DNA of 64,000 nt from Myxococcales bacterium (GTDB lineage Bacteria; Myxococcota; UBA727; GCA-2721815), in assembly GCA_002721815.1 (NCBI GenBank), contig PBLQ01000016.1, forward strand, positions 3,524 to 67,523. The letters are read 5' to 3'. The notes below the pieces were generated by a model. That model was not told the DNA's origin. It was given only the letters and a program-made list of their open reading frames with translations, and searched no databases. The translations under genes and the position numbers were made by a program. Position 1 is the first letter of the stretch. Every line of letters starts with the position of its first letter. Shown here piece by piece: positions 54,401 to 62,246 of the stretch.

Positions 54401-54984
54401 CCAATGCCATTCACAAAGGCACCAAAGATGCCGACAGCAAGGCGGCCAGTGCAGAGTTCGCGGACTTCAAGAACTTTGCCAAGGCCAATTGGCATCAAAT
54501 GACGCCCGAGGCCAAGGCGAAATTCCGTACTTACGAGCGTTACGCGGAATCAGCCCAGCAAAGAGGTCATACTGGAATTCCGTCTCATGATTACAACAAC
54601 ATGATCAATGAGATGAACAGTGCGGGGTATAAAGATGCCAGTTCGGGTTTGGCCTGTGAATTCCTGAATTCCATGCCGGGCATGATCGATGCCAACACTT
54701 TTAGTGCGGGCATGGCTTTGGGTACGGCCGATGCAGATGGCAGTGCCTTCGGAGCGGAATACGAAGATATGGCCAAGTGGGTGGACCAAAACAGCTACCG
54801 AATGACCCCAGGGGCGCTCGCGGCTTGGCAGGTGTATGAAAAGACCGCCTTGGCTGCGCGGGACCAAGGTCAAATGGGTTGTCCTCCAAATCAGTACGAC
54901 CAAATGTTTAGTCAAATGTTCATGGCGGGCACTTCCAACGATTTGGATGCGGCCATGCAGTTGGCACAGTTTTTACGGCCATAG
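51487..54984 (+). CDS. Repeat protein of eleven ~101-residue units, unknown function
   Basis: 1165 residues from the ATG at 51487 (GGAGG seven bases upstream; the frame opens at 51451). There is no signal peptide or membrane segment. A Ser/Thr/Asn-rich N-terminus of about 35 residues leads to tandem units, each following KPISGDDM, GTKDxDxQAAGKEYxD, YVxENW, MSPDAKAKWxVYE, SCQAxGxTGIPSxEYKQM and GYQDxGAG. Each unit is rich in Lys, Ala and Gln and looks helical. Single Cys (SCQA) and Trp recur at the same place in most units; Cys in alternate positions is missing in a few. The last unit is degenerate. Likely a cytoplasmic or non-classically exported structural protein. I know no described family. 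Confidence 0.85.
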   Translation: MAQVNNTTSTTTKSTSNYRDDSAKAAIAQAERQLSKPNAQLSGDDMIKMIKSATQDADNQAAGQEHKDLSKFVEANKSKMSPEALAAWNVYDDTAAKMTAKGKTGIPKNEYKAMLGKMEKASAFAAKNKADKFDKKFADKSSGEAVQALDKCPKPISGADLEKAIIKGTQDLDGQAAGREYKDLKNYVSQNWKNMSPDAKAKWRVYENKAQSCQARGMSGIPSNEYKQMVKDMQKAGYSDAGAGRAIEAQRARGNPIEGDDMMKLIHGATRDADNQAAGAEYSDLRKYVKENWKSMTPDAKEKWKVYEKTVKSCNAKGMTGIPSKMYDKMIDKMKLTGYQDSGSGRAIEDLKGKTPPISGDDLQNAIVAGTKDWDGQAAGKEYNDFKNYVSENWNKLSPDAKAKWRVYENKVRSCRARGMAGIPGGEYKQMINDMNKAGYQDAGAGAALEKLNGAPKPVSGAAMEQAIIDGTKDFDNQAAGKEFADIAKWAMSNWNNLSPEAKAKFKTYAKHAIASKLQGQTGMSPAQYSNMIRDMKTTGYNDRGAGAAINELDKCPKPISGDDLAKAIYNGTKDADNQAAGAEFQDLNKYVKSNWNQMSPDAKAKWMVYESKARQCQAKGQTGIPSGEYKEMIDTMNKTKAYQDASTGKALNALEKAPKPISGEAMQQAIINGTKDLDGQAAGKEFADIQKFAKENWANMSPDARAKYKVYAECAAKHQAAGHTGIPMSDYANMVKDMSAAKGYQDAGAGKAIENLQKKPQPISGADMTQAIIAGTKDGDSQAAGKEYADFKKFVSENWNNMSPDAKAAWRVYESKAQSCQAQGKTGIPSNEYKQMVSDMKASGYQDKGAGAAIEKLDSQPRPVSGAAMQQAIIAGTKDGDAQAAGKEYADFKKYVKENWSEMSPQAKAKWRGYDKMASKHQAAGNTGIPSSDYQKMVKDMRRAGYYDKSAARALEKLESGPKPITGEAMANAIHKGTKDADSKAASAEFADFKNFAKANWHQMTPEAKAKFRTYERYAESAQQRGHTGIPSHDYNNMINEMNSAGYKDASSGLACEFLNSMPGMIDANTFSAGMALGTADADGSAFGAEYEDMAKWVDQNSYRMTPGALAAWQVYEKTALAARDQGQMGCPPNQYDQMFSQMFMAGTSNDLDAAMQLAQFLRP
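51601..54951 (+). repeat. Tandem array of about eleven 101-residue (303 bp) repeats
   Basis: The marker TGIP or its variants occurs eleven times. The first marker (51799) and second (52144) are 345 bases apart because of an insertion of 14 residues; the next are exactly 303 bases apart (52447, 52750). Sequence identity between units is high at protein level but synonymous sites differ, so the array is old and selected at protein level. Two units differ by one or two residues in spacing (KAYQD and KGYQD variants). Confidence 0.85.
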
Positions 54985-55006
54985 ATCAACGCTGCCTGTT
55001 TGATCC

Positions 55007-55034
55007 AAAAGGGACCCATTGAGGTCCCTTTTTT
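55007..55034 (+). terminator. Intrinsic terminator of the repeat-protein gene
   Basis: AAAAGGGACC, a six-base loop (CATTGA) and GGTCCCTTTTTT form a canonical hairpin with an A tract before it and a six-T run after it, 23 bases downstream of the stop codon. Confidence 0.85.
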
Positions 55035-55079
55035 ATTGGGGGCGTTGGCTGTGCTACGGGCTAAGGGGTTCAATGTTTT

Positions 55080-55531
55080 TTGTCTTTTGTAGGCAACCTC
55101 ACCAATAATTTGGGTTTTGTAATTAACAACAAGACTTTTAAGGGGCGTTACGCCTGCTCGGCGGCCTGCAAAGTAGATGCCCAGGATTTTCAAGAAGTGG
55201 GTTCGTACATCGCAGGGCGGGACAGCAATGGTAAACTGATGGGGTTTGAAGTGGGCGATCAGTTTATAAAGGATTTGGCACGCCCTTGGACAAATTGGGA
55301 TTTTTTCATGGTGGAAAACTTTTTGAGGGTGATGACCTTACCACCAGTTGGATTTGGTGGGGTGGTTCGGGCAAACATCAGGATCTTACCTATACGGTAC
55401 ATCCCGATCCACTTAGTGGGGCGCACTTTTGCGCAAACAGCCCCTCAAGCACACAAAAGCGACTTATAAATTACCTTCCGCGCCGTTTGGACGCTAGACT
55501 GCCGCCATGCGTGAGTTTTTTCCATTTTTAG
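55080..55531 (+). pseudogene. Possible frameshifted gene remnant
   Basis: Two overlapping frames look more protein-like than chance. Frame one (55080 onward, TTG start, no ribosome site) reads through TFKGRYACSAACKVDAQDF and RDSNGKLMGFEVGDQF. Frame two, open from 55250, continues as DKLGFFHGG, TTSWIWWGGSGKHQD and VHPDPLSGAHFC. Joining them near 55283 gives about 150 residues that end inside the SulP gene. I do not recognise the family. It could equally be non-coding sequence; it fills most of the 522 bases between the repeat protein and SulP genes, and apart from the terminator nothing else is visible there. Confidence 0.3.
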
Positions 55532-57207
55532 ACCTCAAAGGGGTCCATCGTTCAACCTTAAGTAAGGACTTTACTTCGGCGCTCGCGGTGACTTTTATGG
55601 CAGTTCCACAAGGGGTCGCCTATGCGGTGATCGCAGGGTTCCCGCCCGCCATGGGTTTGTATGCGGCGACGCTTCCTACCATTGTGGGCGCATTAATGCG
55701 CAGTTCACGGCACGTCATGACGGGGCCTACAAATGCTGTATCTTTATTGGTGTCAGGTGGTGTCGCGGCCATGTTGGACGCCGACCCCCTACAAATTGGC
55801 ATTACGTTGGCTTTGTTGGTGGGGCTGATTCAATTTTTGGCGGGCATCTTACGCCTGGGAGTCTTGATCGATTACATTTCAAACCCGGTACTTTTGGGCT
55901 ATATCACCGGCGCCGGTTTGTTAATTGGCGTCGGACAACTTCCCAACGTCACTGCCACACCCGGTACGCAAGGATGGATTGGCGAATGTATTTGGTTTTG
56001 GCTCGAAGGTTTAGGGGCCACCAGTTTTTTGACATTGGTAATGGCCTTGGGGACCGCTGCTCTTATCCTCATTTTACGACGTGTGAATAAAAAAATTCCC
56101 AGTGCGATCGTGGCATTGGCACTGGCCACTGTGGTGTCTTTGGTATTTTCGTTGCAAGAGCAAGGCCTCAAAACGGTATTTGATTTAGCACCGGTGCCAA
56201 ATGGTCTGCCCGCGTTAACCCTACCTGATGTCGCCCTCTTCGCCACTTTATTGCCATTGGCCATTGCCTGCGCGGTTTTGAGTTTGGTGGAGTCCAGTGC
56301 TGTAGCGCGGGCCATTGCAGCGGAAACCGGCCAAAGGTTAAACACGTCGGTGGAGTTTGTTGGTCAAGGACTCGCCAATATTAGTGGGGCTTTTGTGGGC
56401 GCGTATCCAACGAGTGGCTCATTAGGCCGTTCGGCATTAAACCACCAAAACGGTGCAGAGAGCCGGTGCAGCGGTGTCATAGCAGGTGTGTTGATGCTAT
56501 TGGTGCTGTTGGTCTTTGGGCCGGTGGTGAACCATACGCCCATCGCGGCTTTGGCTGGTCTATTATTGGTGGTGGCAGTCGATTTAATGAATATGGATAA
56601 AATTCGGCTCACGCTAAAAAGCAATTGGGCGGATAAGATTAGTTTTTTGGCTACTTTTTTAGGCACCTGGATATTGTCGCTTGAGCAAGCCATTTATTTA
56701 GGTGTGTTCATCAGTTTGGTCTTCTTTTTTCGAAAAGCGCGCGTGGTGAATGTACGTCAATTGTCCATCACTCAAAACGACGGGGTGTCAGAACTTCAGC
56801 CCAGTGATGCTTCCATTGGCGTTACTTCGCATATTCGTATTCTGCATTTGGAGGGGCATTTGTTTTTTGGTGCTGCGGGTAGGCTACAATTGGCATTGGA
56901 CCGAGCGGTGGAGGCAGACCAGGTTCAGGTCCTCATTTTGCGACTCCGAAAGGCCCAAGGCATGGATGTGACCATTGCGGCTAGCTTAATTGCCGGGGCC
57001 CAGCGGCTGCACGCACGGGGGAAACATTTAGTTTTGACGGGGGTCTCGCAAGAGGTCAAGCAGTTACTTGTTCAGCTTGATGCCCTGGCATTTATTGGGG
57101 AAGATAATGTTTTTGATGCTCAACCTCAATGGTTGGAGGCTTTTCAGGCTGCTCTCAAGCGCGCAACGAACCTGGTCTCTTCTGTATCTACGGAATTGAA
57201 TACTTAA
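55507..57207 (+). CDS. SulP-family anion transporter with STAS domain
   Basis: 566 residues. The N-terminal part has about twelve to fourteen helices with the SulP signatures DFTSALAVTFMAVPQGVAYA, GLYAATLPTIVGALM and TGPTNAVSLL. The region FVGAYPTSGSLGRSALNHQNGAES is the conserved substrate-binding strand motif. A cytoplasmic STAS domain starts near residue 441 (IRILHLEGHLFFGAAGRLQLALD) and continues to about 545. The family carries sulfate, bicarbonate or dicarboxylates; substrate identity is not readable. Transcribed alone. The ribosome site is weak. Confidence 0.9.
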   Translation: MREFFPFLDLKGVHRSTLSKDFTSALAVTFMAVPQGVAYAVIAGFPPAMGLYAATLPTIVGALMRSSRHVMTGPTNAVSLLVSGGVAAMLDADPLQIGITLALLVGLIQFLAGILRLGVLIDYISNPVLLGYITGAGLLIGVGQLPNVTATPGTQGWIGECIWFWLEGLGATSFLTLVMALGTAALILILRRVNKKIPSAIVALALATVVSLVFSLQEQGLKTVFDLAPVPNGLPALTLPDVALFATLLPLAIACAVLSLVESSAVARAIAAETGQRLNTSVEFVGQGLANISGAFVGAYPTSGSLGRSALNHQNGAESRCSGVIAGVLMLLVLLVFGPVVNHTPIAALAGLLLVVAVDLMNMDKIRLTLKSNWADKISFLATFLGTWILSLEQAIYLGVFISLVFFFRKARVVNVRQLSITQNDGVSELQPSDASIGVTSHIRILHLEGHLFFGAAGRLQLALDRAVEADQVQVLILRLRKAQGMDVTIAASLIAGAQRLHARGKHLVLTGVSQEVKQLLVQLDALAFIGEDNVFDAQPQWLEAFQAALKRATNLVSSVSTELNT

Positions 57208-57228
57208 CGTCTGTGACCAAGTTCAAAC

Positions 57229-58323
57229 TTAAGCCACCTGCACCTTGAAATTGTTACGAACCAACTTGAACGTAATCTCAGTCTGCATATACTCTTGCCC
57301 CCCCACTTCACTTAAAAGGGTATCGACGTTCTCTTTCTCTTTAACGTCGAGCGACTGATAAAAATTGAACGCGCGTTGCATTTTCCAAATGGGAAAGGTG
57401 GTGAGCGTGCGTTCTTCTTCGACACCCCCAATTTGAAATCGAACTTTACCCAGGCTGCGGGGGAATCTTTTGGGGTTGGGGTTTTCGTCCAAATAGTTTT
57501 GAATTTGTTGGACGCTCTTTATTAAAACGGGATGCTGCTCTTTAAACATGCGTTGGAGGATGGGCCAGAGCGTGGGTGGGATTTCGTCATTGTCCAAAAA
57601 AGAGCCCATGACGTTTGCAGGGTGCATCATTCGCTCTCGCCATGCATTGAGATGTGGATGGGCCTCAATCAAATGTCGCGAAGCTGGGTCACGCCAAACG
57701 TGGGAATACAACGGACCATGGAATGCGAAATCACCCAAACAAGGTTGGCTGCCGAGTAAAAAGGGGTGTTCGGAGAAGTGTGTGTCCAGTTGTGTCAATA
57801 GCTCGGCCAACCACAGGTGAATTTGGGGTTTGGTTTTTTCGGTAATGCCTAACACCGGCAGGTAGGAATTCAACTTGGCCCCGATTTTTTTACCCAAAGG
57901 CGTGGTGAGTGCGCGGGGCAAAAAGGGAAAAGCACAGTGCCCAAATTCTTCGAAGGCGAAGGCTTTGTTCGCTGGGATGGTCCAGCGGGTGGTCATGGAT
58001 ATGATGGGCAGCCATTCATCCCCATAGAGTTCAAATAAATAGGAGATCAATCTTTGTTTTGGGGGAACGGGGAAAACAGGTCGGGCAGGGTGAGCGGATT
58101 CTACGGCATCGATGATTTCGCTGCTGTCTTGTAAGGTGTGGCCCTGAGGAGCTATCACCACGGGCATGATGGTGAAGCCCACGCGCTTTTCCATGATGAA
58201 TTTGATTTCGATGGCGGTGGGGTGAATATCGTCAAAGGGGATTTGTTTGTAACGGAAATAAGAACGGGTTTTGGTGGAGTAGGGTGAGCATTCCCAGCCG
58301 TAGTGACGATATTTCTTTGGCAT
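57229..58323 (-). CDS. Glutathione S-transferase-like protein
   Basis: 364 residues. The N-terminal 75 residues form a thioredoxin-like GST domain (WECSPYSTKTRSYFRYKQIPF, IMPVVIAPQGHTLQDSSEIIDAVE, with the cis-Pro and SSEI glutathione contact). The helical C-terminal domain carries FLLGSQPCLGDFAFHGPLYSHV, the N-capping box. About 130 extra residues at the C-terminus (HPVLIKSVQQIQNYLDENPNPK and later) exceed the usual GST length. No neighbour suggests a specific substrate. Confidence 0.85.
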   Translation of the reverse strand: MPKKYRHYGWECSPYSTKTRSYFRYKQIPFDDIHPTAIEIKFIMEKRVGFTIMPVVIAPQGHTLQDSSEIIDAVESAHPARPVFPVPPKQRLISYLFELYGDEWLPIISMTTRWTIPANKAFAFEEFGHCAFPFLPRALTTPLGKKIGAKLNSYLPVLGITEKTKPQIHLWLAELLTQLDTHFSEHPFLLGSQPCLGDFAFHGPLYSHVWRDPASRHLIEAHPHLNAWRERMMHPANVMGSFLDNDEIPPTLWPILQRMFKEQHPVLIKSVQQIQNYLDENPNPKRFPRSLGKVRFQIGGVEEERTLTTFPIWKMQRAFNFYQSLDVKEKENVDTLLSEVGGQEYMQTEITFKLVRNNFKVQVA

Positions 58324-58367
58324 CGTTAGATACTAAAGAAATGCTTTTGCGCTGTCTAGCGACATTG

Positions 58368-59708
58368 TCATCGAGCATTATCCTCAACCAAAGGCAGCAC
58401 CCAAAACCTTGGTACCCAGGAGTCAGGTGAGATCGTTGTGAGGTCAATTTGGGGGTCGATGCCGCGTTGAGATTTCCTGCCATTTAGGGAAACAAACGAA
58501 TCGGCAAAAACCGAAACATTTTGATGCCCTTTATTTTCGAATTCATTTTTTAGATGATGGGCGTATTCCAAAATCATATCCCATTGGGTGCAAAGCATTT
58601 TGTATTGAAAGGGCGCAAGTCGTTTCCGTGGATAGATGCGAATTACTGTGTCTGTTTCACTGGTTTTGATTCTGTATTCAATTTTGCCTGTTTTTTCGAT
58701 CAGCATCACGCGCCAAGAGAACCGAAAACCATCTTCTGTCCAATTCACGGGCCCCGGATAACATAGAAACCTGAGGGGAAAGAGTATTTGAAATGCGAGC
58801 CAAAAGAGCAAAAATAACCTCAAAGTTTTCCAAGGTACCGCAGGTTTAGAGCACTTATTTAAAACCAAAGGCAATTGATGTTTGAAATGGTGTCGTGGCC
58901 ATGTAGGCGCGAAGAACAAGGTTGCAGAGAGTATCATTAACCAGGAAAAAATTCCGATTGGGAATAACGCCCAGATACTTACATGAAAAATCACGATTCC
59001 GGTATATGCCCAGCGACGTGTTTTGGGCCACCAAAGAAATATCCAAATCGTTAAATCAAATGCAGCGCCCGCCCAGCTCATGAAAAATGCGGCCTGGGAG
59101 GTATGTAGAAGTGAGCCCACGATGGGCCAGTGTGAATAGTTTTGCAACCAAAGATGAAGTGGTTGCGCGTACAAAAGCCAGTCGCTGTTAAGTTTGGCAA
59201 ATCCAGCATAAAAATATACCAATGCAATTTGTAGGCGTAAAAAGAGATAGACCCAATGAGGAATGGGCACAATTTCTTGCTTTTTAGATATCTTGATGAG
59301 GCTGTGAGACCGATGCGAAGGGAGCAAGAACAGGAGAAAAGCAATGAGGCTGACCAGGTAATAGTGGTTTAAATACATGGCTTTTTCCATCAGCTCCACC
59401 CAGGTGAAACAAACAAAAAATACCAAGGCGCATGTTTTGGTTTTGATCCCCATGGATAAAAAAAAGGCTGACAAACCCATGATAATGAAAATCACGTAAA
59501 GCCAAGTGGGCGCCAAAACCGTGATGAATCGAAAACCAAAATAGGTGAAATGGTAATCGGGCTTTATAAGCAAGTCATGCACCCAACCGTAAGCGACAAA
59601 CCGTATGGTTCCCAAAAACATGAGCAGACCGAAAGCAGACCTAAAAAAAATAAAGGCCGTCGGATCTTGGGGGCGCATGAGCCAAGCTTGAGTCGCTCTA
59701 GTCGCCAT
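58368..59708 (-). CDS. HTTM-domain membrane protein (vitamin K-dependent gamma-carboxylase-like)
   Basis: 446 residues with about eight helices. The segments IFFRSAFGLLMFLGTIRFV, LMEKAMYLNHYYLVSLIAFLLFLLPSH and ALVYFYAGFAKLNSDWL have the pattern of HTTM proteins, distant relatives of the vertebrate gamma-carboxylase membrane domain. The C-terminal ~120 residues form a soluble domain (FRFSWRVMLIEKTGKIEYRI). Its start overlaps the imelysin gene by 11 bases, so it is the last gene of the imelysin/di-haem operon. In many bacteria this position is held by a different protein (DUF1513); HTTM members do occur too. The reaction is unknown. Confidence 0.8.
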   Translation of the reverse strand: MATRATQAWLMRPQDPTAFIFFRSAFGLLMFLGTIRFVAYGWVHDLLIKPDYHFTYFGFRFITVLAPTWLYVIFIIMGLSAFFLSMGIKTKTCALVFFVCFTWVELMEKAMYLNHYYLVSLIAFLLFLLPSHRSHSLIKISKKQEIVPIPHWVYLFLRLQIALVYFYAGFAKLNSDWLLYAQPLHLWLQNYSHWPIVGSLLHTSQAAFFMSWAGAAFDLTIWIFLWWPKTRRWAYTGIVIFHVSIWALFPIGIFSWLMILSATLFFAPTWPRHHFKHQLPLVLNKCSKPAVPWKTLRLFLLFWLAFQILFPLRFLCYPGPVNWTEDGFRFSWRVMLIEKTGKIEYRIKTSETDTVIRIYPRKRLAPFQYKMLCTQWDMILEYAHHLKNEFENKGHQNVSVFADSFVSLNGRKSQRGIDPQIDLTTISPDSWVPRFWVLPLVEDNAR

Positions 59709-60804
59709 CAGCGTCGTTAAATGATAAGGTTAAAGCGAGGGTGCTCATAAAATCGACCTGCACCAAGGTTTGTAGCTCGCCAAAATTGTCGATCACTTTT
59801 CTCACCGAATCTGGATTTTCGAGAACCGCCTCAGATAATGGCTGGTCAATATCATCGAGACTTTGCATCGTTTTGTTTACTTGGTTTCTGAATGAAGCGA
59901 TCAGATCGGTTCTCTCCATCATGCGTGGGTGGGACACGAGGCCTTGGCGCTCGTCTGTGGCCTCGAAGAGTTCGGAAATCATGCTTAAATTATTTCTGAT
60001 ATCTTCAATGGCATTTTGGCTGAATCGGGATTCTAGGTTGTCTGGTTGTGGACTGCCATTTGACTCATTACCCAAAGGACGTCCGAGTTTGTCTCTTTGA
60101 ATGTTTTCAAATGTGAACCACATGCGGTTGACGATTTCGGCGAAGCTTTCTTTGCTGTTCGCGTACATGCCCTGTGCTGTTTCAGGATCTGTAAGTTCGT
60201 TGAGAAAGCTGCCTTCCCCGGTAGACCATCGTTCGGCGAGTCCTTGCGCTGAGAGTGATAAATCTTCTCCAATGGCCAAAAGTATTTCGCAGCGCCTGGG
60301 ATTACTGACGGTTTCAGACAGTAACGTATCTGGGCTTGCAAAAAGAAACCATTCAAGAGCTGGAAGCCCTCTTTTGGTGGCACCGCCATTGGTAATGAGC
60401 GATGTGGAAATTTCTTTCGTTCCGTTTAGGAGTTCAAGAATGTCTTCTTCGCGGGCAGGCCACGTATCAATGGCAGGGCCGTAACGCCCTGGAAATTCTT
60501 TGTGAGGCCCGAAAGCAAACACCTCTAGCCGTTTGTACGCTGCGCGTGTGTCTCGCCAAGTGTTTTGAGATGCTTCTAAATTCGCAAGGTCGATTGCAGT
60601 ACAAAAAGATTCAGTCGCAACGAGCAACTGTTGTGCTCGGTCTGCAAAATCCTGAAAACCGGGTACGATAAGATGTTGCGCCCACGACTTAATAATGCCC
60701 TGGCGAACATCTTGAACATCTTCAAGTTCGCAATGAGAAAATAACGAGATGCAAAGCAATGGCATCGCAATGACGCTTAGTTTCATTACTTGTTGACGGT
60801 GCAT
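59698..60804 (-). CDS. Imelysin-family lipoprotein (M75 type), second copy
   Basis: 368 residues from the ATG at 60804, which shares a base with the di-haem gene stop (TAATG); a start at 60786 is the alternative. The leader ends in LFSHC. The imelysin signature appears as KRGLPALEWFLF (about residue 160), the variant of GxHxxE found in the short EfeO-like members. YKRLEVFAFGPHKEFPGRYGPAIDTWP resembles the second helix bundle. Imelysins are periplasmic, helical, often iron-regulated and linked to iron transport; they are no longer considered peptidases. Confidence 0.85.
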   Translation of the reverse strand: MHRQQVMKLSVIAMPLLCISLFSHCELEDVQDVRQGIIKSWAQHLIVPGFQDFADRAQQLLVATESFCTAIDLANLEASQNTWRDTRAAYKRLEVFAFGPHKEFPGRYGPAIDTWPAREEDILELLNGTKEISTSLITNGGATKRGLPALEWFLFASPDTLLSETVSNPRRCEILLAIGEDLSLSAQGLAERWSTGEGSFLNELTDPETAQGMYANSKESFAEIVNRMWFTFENIQRDKLGRPLGNESNGSPQPDNLESRFSQNAIEDIRNNLSMISELFEATDERQGLVSHPRMMERTDLIASFRNQVNKTMQSLDDIDQPLSEAVLENPDSVRKVIDNFGELQTLVQVDFMSTLALTLSFNDADGD

Positions 60805-62213
60805 TAAAGAGACTCCAAGAACCGAATAAGGTAATCCCGGTCCTCTTTGGGCATGGCTTTGAAGGCATCTCTGGATTCGGCGGCCTCGCCTCCGTGCCAT
60901 AAAATAGCCTCTTCAAAACCACGGGCGCGCCCATCGTGGAGTAAGCGATGGTGATGATTCACCACTGGTATTAGCCCGAGCCCCCATAAGGGTGGGGTTC
61001 GCCATTCTTGCCCGTTGGCTAAGTAGTCAGGGCGGTTATCTGCAAGGCCTTCTCCCATATCGTGTAAAAGGAGATCGGTATATGGCCAAATCAGTTGCTC
61101 GGTTAACTCCTCAAGGTCATGTTCGCCCGTCCGGTGACTGGGCGTATGGCAACTCGTACATTTTGCGTCATGAAAAAGGGTTTTGCCGATCAATATTTCT
61201 TCAGTATCCCACGCGCGCCGCATGGGAACCGCCACAAGGCTGTTGTAGACCACAACCTTGTGGAATTCTTCTTCTGCGATGTCAGGTGTTCCTCCCACGG
61301 TCGCATTGAGGCAGTCTTCTTGAGCCTCAAAACAGTTCTCGTCAGGAAAAACTGGGTTTGTAATTCCCAAGTCCCCATGAAAAGCGCTTGCGACTTGTTG
61401 CCTTAAAGTGGGTTGATTGGCTTTATGGCCAAAACGTCCCAGTGCTAATTCTTGTTGGTCTTCATCCCAAACGTAGTTCGCTTTGCCACTGATCCCATCA
61501 TTGTTTTCATCGTTCGGATCCGCCAAATGGAGAATATCTGTTTCACGGATTGCTTCTAAAAGACCTAAGCCAATCATTTGCGTTGCAATACGAGGCGATA
61601 TTTTTAGGTCTTCGGCCAATGGGCCGTAAGCAGGGGCAGTGATGATGTATGTGGGCTTGACAAGTTCGTATGGCGTTCCATCGTCGTAAGTTCCTTCGAT
61701 GGTTTCGATGCTTATCTGAGGGGTTGCTTCAGGTGCAATATCTGGAATCGCTTGAGGTTGAAGTTGGGTTCCGTATGCGGGATCGCCCATGGGTCCCCCA
61801 TACGTATCTTCTTCTCCGACGCTTAACCTCAGGAGGAGACCTAAAAAGGGCTCTTCTGCGGTTTCTGGCGGGGTTCCCCGGCCATCTCTGGGGTGGCAAG
61901 CCGAACAGGCGCGTGCATTAAAAAAAGGCCCCAGCCCATCCCGTTTATCGGTGGTTGCTGGGGCTTCTACCCAAGGCTGGTTGAAAAAGCTGTTGCCGGT
62001 GAAGAACATGGGTGAATGTTCTGTGGTGATATTTTCAGCCGGCCTGATAAAGGCATTGACGCCCAATAAAAGCGTGTTGGTTGTTTCACCCCCTGGAAGC
62101 CATTCTCCCGTTTCAACGGGGAGGGTCGACCGGTTTTCTCCACATCCGAGAGCACCATTCAGAAGCAAGAGAAACGAGAAAGCCGAGGCTAAAAGAGGAT
62201 GAACAACCAACAC
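60804..62213 (-). CDS. Di-haem oxidoreductase (DUF1111 family), putative lipoprotein
   Basis: 469 residues. The GTG at 62213 has AAAGGA eight bases upstream; the leader ends near GALGC. Two haem motifs, CSACH (about residue 103) and CTSCH (about residue 354), in the contexts GPFFNARACSACHPRDGRG and LFHDAKCTSCHTPSH, are those of the thiol-oxidoreductase/di-haem DUF1111 family. The C-terminal HHHRLLHDGRARGFEEAILWHGGEA is the conserved metal/haem-proximal stretch of these proteins. It sits between two imelysins, the usual neighbours. Confidence 0.9.
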   Translation of the reverse strand: MLVVHPLLASAFSFLLLLNGALGCGENRSTLPVETGEWLPGGETTNTLLLGVNAFIRPAENITTEHSPMFFTGNSFFNQPWVEAPATTDKRDGLGPFFNARACSACHPRDGRGTPPETAEEPFLGLLLRLSVGEEDTYGGPMGDPAYGTQLQPQAIPDIAPEATPQISIETIEGTYDDGTPYELVKPTYIITAPAYGPLAEDLKISPRIATQMIGLGLLEAIRETDILHLADPNDENNDGISGKANYVWDEDQQELALGRFGHKANQPTLRQQVASAFHGDLGITNPVFPDENCFEAQEDCLNATVGGTPDIAEEEFHKVVVYNSLVAVPMRRAWDTEEILIGKTLFHDAKCTSCHTPSHRTGEHDLEELTEQLIWPYTDLLLHDMGEGLADNRPDYLANGQEWRTPPLWGLGLIPVVNHHHRLLHDGRARGFEEAILWHGGEAAESRDAFKAMPKEDRDYLIRFLESL

Positions 62214-62246
62214 GCAAAGTCCTTTACCAATGCATGTTTAGATGCA

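Noticed and set aside
53059-54498. 479-residue minus-strand open frame inside the repeat-protein gene
   Set aside because: It repeats with the same period as the sense gene and has no ribosome site, so it is a shadow of the array.
62209-62220. CAACACGCAAAG occurring here and again near 63586
   Set aside because: A 12-base match in this length is weak evidence, and no other part of the nested inverted repeat is present at the first site.
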